DNA from: an uncultured Rhodanobacteraceae bacterium
GTDB lineage: Bacteria > Pseudomonadota > Gammaproteobacteria > Xanthomonadales > SZUA-5
Direction of reading: 5' to 3'
Length of the DNA: 14,233 nucleotides
Assembly: GCA_937928755.1 (NCBI GenBank)
Contig: CALEZI010000089.1
Coordinates: forward strand, 1-14,233
The notes beneath the pieces were generated by a model. It searched no databases and had not been told where the DNA came from. It saw only the letters and a program-made list of their open reading frames with translations. The translations under genes and the position numbers were made by a program. Below, one piece after another: positions 9,055-14,233 of the stretch (its first letter is position 1; each line of letters starts with the position of its first letter).

Positions 9055-9074
9055 GATCGCGACCCCCACGGGAC

Positions 9075-9080
9075 TATAAT
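9075..9080 (+). promoter_or_regulatory. Likely -10 box of the fdsGBA promoter
   Basis: This is a perfect TATAAT consensus in a GC-rich background, 21 bases before the fdsG start codon. Nothing resembling TTGACA lies 16-18 bases upstream, so the promoter may need an activator. Transcription would start near 9087, leaving an RNA leader of only about 15 bases. Confidence 0.55.
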
Positions 9081-9088
9081 CGAGACAG

Positions 9089-9095
9089 AGAGGGG
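9089..9095 (+). promoter_or_regulatory. Ribosome binding site of fdsG
   Basis: AGAGGGG lies 6 bases before the ATG at 9102 and supports that start. If the TATAAT box is used, this site is at the very 5' end of the messenger. Confidence 0.65.
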
Positions 9096-9101
9096 CCACT
9101 G

Positions 9102-9611
9102 ATGTCAGCAGCAGCACCCTGGAACATCCGCCTGGCCGGCGAGCTGATCGCGGCCGAGATCGACGCGGCGCGTGCGTTCTACGGCGACGACGGCGAGGGC
9201 GCCACCGCCCTGTTGCCGATCCTGCACGCCCTGCAGCGCACTTTCGGCCATCTGCCGGCGGACGCGCTGCCGCTGATCGCCGAGCGTCTGAACCTGTCCA
9301 GGGCCGATGTCCGCGGCGTGCTCAGCTTCTACCACGACTTCCATGACGCCATGCCGGGTGGCTGCGTGCTCAAGCTGTGTCGCGCCGAAGCGTGCCAGGC
9401 GCTCGGTTCGGAACGCGTCGCCGAGCATCTGGAAGTCGCCCATGGCCTGCGACCTGGTACCGGAACGCGCGAACTGACGCTGCAGAACGTCTACTGCCTG
9501 GGCAACTGCGCGCTTGGGCCGGCGGCGCTGGTCGACAACGAATTGCACGCGGGCTTCGACGAGCAAGCAGCAGATGCGCTGCTGGCGCGTCTGCGCGGAG
9601 CGCCGGCGTGA
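9102..9611 (+). CDS. fdsG: NAD-dependent formate dehydrogenase gamma subunit FdsG
   Basis: FdsG is the small [2Fe-2S] subunit of soluble NAD+-dependent formate dehydrogenase and is homologous to NuoE of respiratory complex I. The 169-residue product has an N-terminal helical region (about 1-80, including a LPILHALQRTFGHLP stretch and VRGVLSFYHDF typical of NuoE-like proteins). A thioredoxin-like [2Fe-2S] domain follows, with the four ligands C93 and C98 (CRAEAC) and C132 and C136 (CLGNC). It is the first gene of the fds operon, with a TATAAT box and AGAGGGG Shine-Dalgarno sequence directly upstream. Its TGA stop overlaps the GTG start of fdsB, the FMN/NAD subunit that it pairs with. The standalone size and the neighbouring fdsB and fdsA separate it from NuoE of complex I and from HoxE of bidirectional hydrogenases. 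Confidence 0.93.
   Translation: MSAAAPWNIRLAGELIAAEIDAARAFYGDDGEGATALLPILHALQRTFGHLPADALPLIAERLNLSRADVRGVLSFYHDFHDAMPGGCVLKLCRAEACQALGSERVAEHLEVAHGLRPGTGTRELTLQNVYCLGNCALGPAALVDNELHAGFDEQAADALLARLRGAPA
9597..9600 (+). promoter_or_regulatory. Ribosome binding site of fdsB
   Basis: GGAG lies 7 bases before the GTG at 9608, inside the end of fdsG. It supports GTG as the fdsB start and argues against the in-frame ATG at 9377, which lies deep inside fdsG. Confidence 0.55.
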
Positions 9612-11125
9612 GGATCTTCATCTCTCGCGATGCGGCGGCGCTGTCGGTTGGTGCCGAGAAAACGGCACAGGCCATCGCCGAACAGGCGCAGGCGCTTGGC
9701 CTCGAGCGCACCATCGTGCGCAACGGCACACGCGGCATGCTCTGGCTGGAGCCGCTGGTCGAGGTGGAAACGCCGTCCGGTCGCGTCGCCTACGGACCGG
9801 TCACGCCGGACGATGTTGCCTCATTGTTTGCCAGCGGATTCCTCGATGGCGCAGCGCACCCGCTGTGCCACGGGTTCACCGAGCAGATGCCGTGGATGGC
9901 GCGCCAGCAGCGCCTGAGCTTCGCGCGCGTGGGTCTCATCGATCCGCTGTCGTTCGATGACTACGTCGGGCATGGCGGTTTCGCCGGACTGACGCGCGCA
10001 CGTACGCTGACGCGCGCGGCGCTGCTGCAGGAAATCATCGACTCCGGCCTGCGCGGACGCGGTGGTGCCGGCTTCCCCACCGGCATCAAGTGGCGCACCG
10101 TCGCGTTGGCCGAAGGGCCACGCAAGTACATCGTCTGCAACGCCGACGAGGGCGACAGCGGCACCTTCGCCGACCGCATGCTGATCGAGGGCGATCCGTT
10201 CGCCTTGCTGGAAGGCATGCTGATCGCCGGGCTGGCGGTGGGCGCCAGCCGCGGCGTGATCTACATCCGCTCGGAGTATCCGCAGGCGATCGCCACGCTG
10301 CATCACGTGATCGCGACGGCGCGGCATCGTGGCGTCCTGAGCGACGCTTTCGATATCGATGTGCGTGTCGGCGGCGGCGCCTACATCTGCGGCGAGGAGA
10401 CCTCCTTGCTGGAGAGCATTGAAGGCCGCCGCGGGCAGGTGCGCGCCAAGCCGCCGCTGCCGGCGCACCATGGCCTGTTCGGGCGGCCGACGGTGGTCAA
10501 CAATGTGCTGTCGCTGGCCGCCGTGCCGTGGATCCTTGCCAATGGCGGCAAGGCCTACGCCGATTTCGGCATCGGTCGCTCGCGCGGTTCCATGCCAGTG
10601 CAGTTGGCGGGAAACATTCGCCGGGGCGGGCTGTTCGAATGCGCCTTCGGCATCACCCTGCGCGAGTTGATTTTCGATCTCGGCGGCGGCACCTGCAGCG
10701 GCCGTCCCGTGCGCGCGGTGCAGGTCGGCGGTCCGCTCGGCGCCTACTTTCCGGAATCGCTGCTCGACACACCGCTCGATTACGAAGCGCTTGCCGCCGC
10801 CGGCGGCCTGCTCGGCCACGCCGGCATCGTGGTGTTCGACGACAGCGTCGACATGGCGAAGCAGGCGCGTTTCGCCTTCGAGTTCTGCGCCATCGAGAGT
10901 TGCGGCAAGTGCACGCCGTGTCGGATCGGCTCCACTCGCGGCGCCGAGACCCTCGACAAGGTCGCGCGCGGCATCGAACCCGAGCGCAACCTCGAACTGG
11001 TCAAGGACCTGTGCACGGTGATGACCGACGCCTCGCTGTGCGCGCTCGGCGGGCTGACGCCGCTGCCGGTGCTGAGCGCGATCACGCACTTCCGCGAGGA
11101 CTTCGGTCCGAGGCGGGCGCTATGA
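9608..11125 (+). CDS. fdsB: NAD-dependent formate dehydrogenase beta subunit FdsB
   Basis: FdsB takes electrons from the Fe-S chain of FdsA and reduces NAD+ through FMN. It is homologous to NuoF of complex I. The 505-residue product starts at GTG (MRIFISRDAAAL) and is near the ~520 residues of known FdsB proteins. An N-terminal thioredoxin-like domain (about 1-100) has no set of four cluster cysteines. Then come the FMN/NADH-binding motifs GRGGAGFPTGIKW (150-162), NADEGDSGTFADR (178-190) and GAYICGEETSLLESIEG (257-273). A SLBB-like middle region (about 325-400) leads to the [4Fe-4S] site SCGKCTPCR (C432, C435, C438), with the fourth ligand C478 in the MTDASLCALGG stretch. The start overlaps the fdsG stop as GTGA, which implies coupled translation. 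The start of a 43-codon repeat-derived frame overlaps its stop as ATGA. Upstream codons in the same frame lie within fdsG and are not part of the gene. Confidence 0.95.
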   Translation: MRIFISRDAAALSVGAEKTAQAIAEQAQALGLERTIVRNGTRGMLWLEPLVEVETPSGRVAYGPVTPDDVASLFASGFLDGAAHPLCHGFTEQMPWMARQQRLSFARVGLIDPLSFDDYVGHGGFAGLTRARTLTRAALLQEIIDSGLRGRGGAGFPTGIKWRTVALAEGPRKYIVCNADEGDSGTFADRMLIEGDPFALLEGMLIAGLAVGASRGVIYIRSEYPQAIATLHHVIATARHRGVLSDAFDIDVRVGGGAYICGEETSLLESIEGRRGQVRAKPPLPAHHGLFGRPTVVNNVLSLAAVPWILANGGKAYADFGIGRSRGSMPVQLAGNIRRGGLFECAFGITLRELIFDLGGGTCSGRPVRAVQVGGPLGAYFPESLLDTPLDYEALAAAGGLLGHAGIVVFDDSVDMAKQARFAFEFCAIESCGKCTPCRIGSTRGAETLDKVARGIEPERNLELVKDLCTVMTDASLCALGGLTPLPVLSAITHFREDFGPRRAL

Positions 11126-11253
11126 ACCAGCATGGATGTAGGTCACGTTGGCCGTGCTTTTCGGCCTACGTGACATTCGAGACACGATGTCACGTAGGCC
11201 GGCGAGCCGGCCAACGTGACCTACGCTTCGGGCACACGCGAGGTACGCCATGA
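11122..11253 (+). CDS. 43-codon repeat-derived frame bridging fdsB and fdsA
   Basis: ATG at 11122 overlaps the fdsB stop as ATGA, and GAGG (11110-11113) sits 8 bases upstream. The frame runs through the whole palindromic repeat and stops with TGA at 11251-11253, overlapping the fdsA start as ATGA. The predicted 43-residue peptide (MNQHGCRSRWPCFSAYVTFE at its start) is rich in Arg and resembles no family I know. The peptide itself probably has no function. Its possible role is to carry ribosomes across the repeat and keep fdsA coupled to fdsB. The signals at 11110-11124 could equally be the relic of the original fdsA start before the repeat inserted. It is listed because both junctions are exact, but it may be chance. 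Confidence 0.3.
   Translation: MNQHGCRSRWPCFSAYVTFETRCHVGRRAGQRDLRFGHTRGTP
11138..11224. repeat. Composite palindromic repeat (BIME-like) inside the fds operon
   Basis: Two REP-like units face each other. The outer arms GTAGGTCACGTTGGCCG (11138-11154) and its complement (11208-11224) match perfectly over 17 bases. The inner arms CGGCCTACGTGACA (11162-11175) and its complement (11188-11201) match perfectly over 14. Each unit can also fold alone: GGCCG/CGGCC at 11150-11166 around a TGCTTTT loop, and GGCCGG/CCGGCC at 11198-11212 around a tiny loop. The shared core is GTAGGTCACGTTGGCCG...CGGCCTACGTGAC. Paired inverted REP units are typical of mobile intergenic repeats spread by REP-associated transposases. 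Its place between two genes of one operon suggests it may affect messenger stability or the ratio of FdsA to FdsGB. Confidence 0.85.
11240..11243 (+). promoter_or_regulatory. Ribosome binding site of fdsA
   Basis: GAGG lies 6 bases before the ATG at 11250 and 15 bases past the repeat. It supports 11250 over the next in-frame ATG at 11304. Confidence 0.55.
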
Positions 11254-14096
11254 CCCTTCTCAAGGAACCGGACACCGGCACGCCACTGCGGCTGGGCACG
11301 GACATGGTCACGCTGACCATCGACGGTGTGCGCGTTTCGGTCCCCAAGGGCACCTCGATCATGGCTGCCGCGCGTTGCCACGGCACCGCGATCCCCAAGC
11401 TGTGCGCCACCGATTCGGTCGAGGCCTTCGGCTCGTGCCGCCTGTGCCTGGTCGAGATCGAAGGCCGTCGCGGCACGCCGGCCTCGTGCACGACGCTGGC
11501 CGAGGACGGCCTGGTGGTGCACACGCAGACGCCGCGACTGGCGACGCTGCGCAAGGGCGTGATGGAGCTGTACATCTCCGACCATCCGCTCGACTGCCTG
11601 ACCTGTTCCGCCAACGGCGACTGCGAACTGCAGGACATGGCCGGCGCGGTCGGCCTGCGCGACGTGCGCTACGGTTATGAAGGCGCAAAACACCGCACCG
11701 AGGCGAAGGATCAGAGCAATCCGTACTTCACCTTCGATTCGTCCAAATGCATCGTCTGCTCGCGCTGCGTGCGCGCCTGCGCCGAAGTGCAAGGCACCTT
11801 CGCGCTGACCATCGAAGGTCGCGGCCTGGATTCGAAGGTCGCCACCGGCACGGCGGATTTCCTGTCCTCCGAATGCGTGTCCTGCGGCGCCTGCGTGCAG
11901 GCCTGCCCGACCGCCACGCTCAACGAAAAGAGCGTCATCGAACTTGGCACGCCGACCGGCTTCGTCACCACCACCTGCGCCTACTGCGGCGTCGGCTGCG
12001 GTTTCCGCGCCGAGACCCAGGGCAATCGAGTAGTGCGCATGGTGCCGTGGAAGGACGGCCAGGCCAACGAGGGCCATTCCTGCGTCAAGGGCCGCTTCGC
12101 GTGGGGTTACGCCACGCACAAGGACCGCATCACGAAACCGATGATTCGCGCGAAGATCAGCGATCCCTGGCGCGAGGTGACGTGGGACGAGGCCTTCGCG
12201 CACGCCGCGTCCGAGTTCCGCCGCCTGCAGGCGCAGTACGGCCGTGATGCCATCGGCGGCATCACCTCGTCGCGCTGCACCAATGAAGAAACCTTCCTGG
12301 TGCAGAAGTTGATCCGCGCCGGATTCGGCAACAACAATGTCGACACCTGCGCGCGCGTCTGCCATTCGCCGACCGGCTATGGCTTGAAGAACACTTTCGG
12401 CACTTCCGCAGGCACCCAGGATTTCAAGTCGGTCGCACAGTCCGACGTGATCCTGCTGATCGGCGCCAACCCGACCGATGCGCATCCGGTGTTCGCCTCG
12501 CGCATGAAAAAGCGCCTGCGCGAGGGCGCGAAACTGATCGTCGCCGATCCGCGCCGCATCGACCTGGTGCGCTCGCCACACGTCGAGGCGACGCACCACC
12601 TGGCGCTGCTGCCGGGAACCAATGTCGCGTTGATCAACGCGATCGCGCACGTCGTCGTCACCGAAGGACTGGTGAAAGAGGACTATGTGCGCGAGCGCTG
12701 CGACCTCGCGGCGTTCGAATCGTGGGCGCGCTTCATTGCCGAGGATCGCAACTCGCCCGAAGCGATGCAGGCGATAACCGGCGTGCCGGCGTCCGATGTG
12801 CGCGCGGCGGCGCGGCTTTACGCCAGCGCGCGCAACGGCGCGATCTACTACGGCCTCGGCGTCACCGAGCACAGCCAGGGTTCGACCATGGTCATGGGCA
12901 TGGCGAACCTGGCCATGGCCACCGGCAATATCGGTCGCGACGGTGTCGGCGTGAATCCGCTGCGCGGCCAGAACAATGTGCAGGGCGCCTGCGACATGGG
13001 CTCGTTCCCGCATGAGTACTCCGGCTACCGGCATGTGAGCGACGACGCCACGCGCGAGCTGTTCGAGCATCTGTGGGGCGTGCCGCTGTCGAAGGAACCG
13101 GGCCTGCGTATTCCCAACATGCTCGACGAGGCGGTGTCGGGCGGCTTCAAGGGCATCTACATCCAGGGGGAGGACATCGCCCAGTCCGATCCCGATACCC
13201 AACACGTGGTGGCGGGGCTGGAAGCGATGGAATGCGTCGTCGTGCACGACCTGTTCCTCAACGAAACCGCCAAGTACGCGCATGTGTTCTTCCCCGGCTC
13301 GTCGTTCCTGGAGAAGGACGGCACCTTCACCAATGCCGAGCGTCGCATCAGCCGCGTGCGCAAGGTGATGCCGCCGCTGGCGGGCCTGGCCGACTGGGAA
13401 GTCACCCAGCGCTTTGCGCAGGCGCTCGGTTTGGACATGCACTACACGCATCCGTCCGAGATCATGGACGAGATCGCGCGGCTGACACCGAGTTTCGCCG
13501 GCGTCTCCTACGCCAAGATCGAGGCGATGGGCTCGCTGCAATGGCCGTGCAACGACAAGGCCCCGCAAGGCACGCCGATCATGCACGTCGACCATTTCGT
13601 GCGCGGCAAGGGCCGCTTCATGCTGACCGAGTTCATCCCCACCGACGAACGCACCGGCGCGCGTTTCCCGCTGCTGCTGACCACCGGGCGCATCCTGTCG
13701 CAGTACAACGTCGGCGCACAGACCGCGCGCACGCCGAACAACCAGTGGCACGACGAGGATGTGCTGGAAATCCATCCATTCGACGCCGAGAACCGCGGCA
13801 TCAAGTCCGGCGACCACGTGCTGCTGCAGAGCCGCTCCGGCGAAACCTCGCTGCGCGCGGTGATCTCCGAACGCATGCAGCCGGGCGTGGTCTACACCAC
13901 CTTCCACCACGCCCGCACCGGCGCCAACGTGGTCACCACCGACTACTCCGACTGGGCCACCAACTGCCCCGAGTACAAGGTCACCGCGGTGCAAGTCTCG
14001 CGCACCAGCGGCATCAGCAGTTGGCAGCGCGAAGACCGCCAGCGCGACGAATTCCTGCGGCGGATCGAGCGGAGCGCGGCCGATGTTGCGCGTTGA
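11250..14096 (+). CDS. fdsA: NAD-dependent formate dehydrogenase alpha subunit FdsA (molybdenum)
   Basis: FdsA oxidises formate to CO2 at a bis-MGD molybdenum centre and passes electrons along Fe-S clusters to FdsB. The 948-residue product has a NuoG-like N-terminus. Its [2Fe-2S] ligands are C52, C63, C66 and C80. A His-ligated [4Fe-4S] motif follows (H112, C116, C119, C125). A double [4Fe-4S] ferredoxin domain comes next (C167, C170, C173, C177 and C209, C212, C215, C219). The molybdopterin oxidoreductase part begins with CAYCGVGC (C243, C246, C250, plus C278). The active-site Mo ligand is C371, next to H372 in the VCHSPTGYGL motif, and is encoded by TGC at 12360-12362. The enzyme is therefore the Cys form and not a selenoprotein. 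The C-terminal dinucleotide-binding domain spans about 805-915. Length and motif order match oxygen-tolerant FdsA enzymes. It is separated from fdsB by 124 bases that contain a palindromic repeat, unlike the tight fdsG-fdsB junction. A tandem repeat array starts 5 bases after its stop. Confidence 0.97.
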   Translation: MTLLKEPDTGTPLRLGTDMVTLTIDGVRVSVPKGTSIMAAARCHGTAIPKLCATDSVEAFGSCRLCLVEIEGRRGTPASCTTLAEDGLVVHTQTPRLATLRKGVMELYISDHPLDCLTCSANGDCELQDMAGAVGLRDVRYGYEGAKHRTEAKDQSNPYFTFDSSKCIVCSRCVRACAEVQGTFALTIEGRGLDSKVATGTADFLSSECVSCGACVQACPTATLNEKSVIELGTPTGFVTTTCAYCGVGCGFRAETQGNRVVRMVPWKDGQANEGHSCVKGRFAWGYATHKDRITKPMIRAKISDPWREVTWDEAFAHAASEFRRLQAQYGRDAIGGITSSRCTNEETFLVQKLIRAGFGNNNVDTCARVCHSPTGYGLKNTFGTSAGTQDFKSVAQSDVILLIGANPTDAHPVFASRMKKRLREGAKLIVADPRRIDLVRSPHVEATHHLALLPGTNVALINAIAHVVVTEGLVKEDYVRERCDLAAFESWARFIAEDRNSPEAMQAITGVPASDVRAAARLYASARNGAIYYGLGVTEHSQGSTMVMGMANLAMATGNIGRDGVGVNPLRGQNNVQGACDMGSFPHEYSGYRHVSDDATRELFEHLWGVPLSKEPGLRIPNMLDEAVSGGFKGIYIQGEDIAQSDPDTQHVVAGLEAMECVVVHDLFLNETAKYAHVFFPGSSFLEKDGTFTNAERRISRVRKVMPPLAGLADWEVTQRFAQALGLDMHYTHPSEIMDEIARLTPSFAGVSYAKIEAMGSLQWPCNDKAPQGTPIMHVDHFVRGKGRFMLTEFIPTDERTGARFPLLLTTGRILSQYNVGAQTARTPNNQWHDEDVLEIHPFDAENRGIKSGDHVLLQSRSGETSLRAVISERMQPGVVYTTFHHARTGANVVTTDYSDWATNCPEYKVTAVQVSRTSGISSWQREDRQRDEFLRRIERSAADVAR

Positions 14097-14100
14097 ACCT

Positions 14101-14233
14101 GTGGGAGCGGGTTCGCCCCACGAGCCCTTGCCCTCTGTGGGAGCGGGTTTACCCCGCGAGCTCTTGCTCTCTGTGGGAGCGGGTTTACCCCGCGAGCTCT
14201 TGCTCTCTGTGGGAGCGGGTTTACCCCGCGAGC
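14101..14233. repeat. Tandem REP-like array, exact 36-base period, runs off the edge
   Basis: GTGGGAGCGGG starts at 14101, 14137, 14173 and 14209, an exact 36-base period. Units 2 and 3 are identical over all 36 bases, and the truncated fourth matches over its visible 25. Unit 1 differs from unit 2 at 5 positions. Each unit holds a short stem, GCGGG-TTTAC-CCCGC, followed by a GAGCTCTTGCTCTCT-type spacer that is the same in each copy. The core resembles the GTGGGAGCGGG-type REP sequences that I recall from Pseudomonas and relatives. The array follows the fdsA stop closely and may protect the 3' end of the transcript. Constant spacers rule out CRISPR. Confidence 0.88.

Larger units (their letters stand above)
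8878..9101. other. Divergent intergenic region between recC and fdsG
   Basis: These 224 bases must hold the promoters of both operons. For the rightward operon I see a TATAAT box, a Shine-Dalgarno sequence and two small palindromes: GGCG-CAAA-CGCC at 9029-9040 and GGCTGGCCAGCC at 9043-9054. Two near-identical strings, GGTCCGTCGAC (8958-8968) and GGTCCCGTCGAC (8995-9006), repeat about 37 bases apart. For recC I see no convincing -35/-10 pair and no Shine-Dalgarno sequence. No RNA gene was recognised. Confidence 0.75.

Noticed and set aside
8878..9117. 80-codon N-terminal extension of recC
   Set aside because: RecC proteins begin close to MFEIYRSSRIETL. The extension has no RecC-like sequence and would run across the fds promoter region into fdsG.
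12360..12362. Selenocysteine codon at the formate dehydrogenase active site
   Set aside because: The codon is TGC (Cys), and the frame is open throughout, so no UGA recoding is needed.
11190..13994. Long open frame (934 codons) on the minus strand, antisense to fdsA
   Set aside because: It is a shadow of fdsA. It is rich in His, Arg and Ala, has no family features, and begins inside the fdsB-fdsA repeat.
14101..14233. CRISPR array suggested by the 36-base period
   Set aside because: The whole 36 bases repeat, including the stretch that would be a spacer. There are no variable spacers and no cas genes.

Overview
The window is a GC-rich stretch of what looks like a proteobacterial chromosome. 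It carries two complete, divergently transcribed operons with ordinary housekeeping or metabolic functions, plus several families of short palindromic repeats in the gaps. The gene content (RecBCD rather than AddAB; an Fds-type formate dehydrogenase) and the kinds of repeats suggest a gammaproteobacterium, possibly of the Xanthomonadales/Lysobacterales. That placement is an inference from general knowledge and was not tested.

Left half, minus strand (8877 down to 168): recC, recB and recD are transcribed in that order. Each junction is a 4-base ATGA overlap, and no ptrA-like gene lies between recC and recB. The three products form the RecBCD helicase-nuclease, which processes double-strand DNA ends for recombinational repair. 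All helicase motifs of RecB and RecD and the RecB nuclease residues are visible, so the complex should be functional. An inverted repeat (about 59-159) made of 9-base CGCAAAGGA-like units lies just past the end of recD.

Middle (8878-9101): a 224-base divergent intergenic region. It holds a TATAAT box and a good Shine-Dalgarno sequence for the rightward operon, and a perfect 12-base palindrome about where the -35 element should be. No convincing promoter was found for recC.

Right half, plus strand (9102-14096): fdsG, fdsB and fdsA encode the gamma, beta and alpha subunits of a soluble, NAD+-dependent, molybdenum-containing formate dehydrogenase. FdsA oxidises formate. Electrons pass through a chain of Fe-S clusters to FMN and NAD+ on FdsB, with FdsG as a [2Fe-2S] subunit. 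The active site uses cysteine (TGC), not selenocysteine. fdsG and fdsB overlap by GTGA. fdsB and fdsA are separated by a composite inverted repeat. That repeat contains a 43-codon reading frame that overlaps the fdsB stop and the fdsA start by ATGA at both ends, so translational coupling could be preserved through the insertion.

Right edge (14101-14233): a tandem array with an exact 36-base period, made of REP-like units, runs off the end of the window. The accessory genes fdsC and fdsD, which often follow fdsA, are not seen before the edge.

I did not find a convincing undescribed system. The most noteworthy items are the repeat-derived bridging frame inside the fds operon, the freshly expanded 36-base array, and possible changes at the Chi-sensing surface of RecC.
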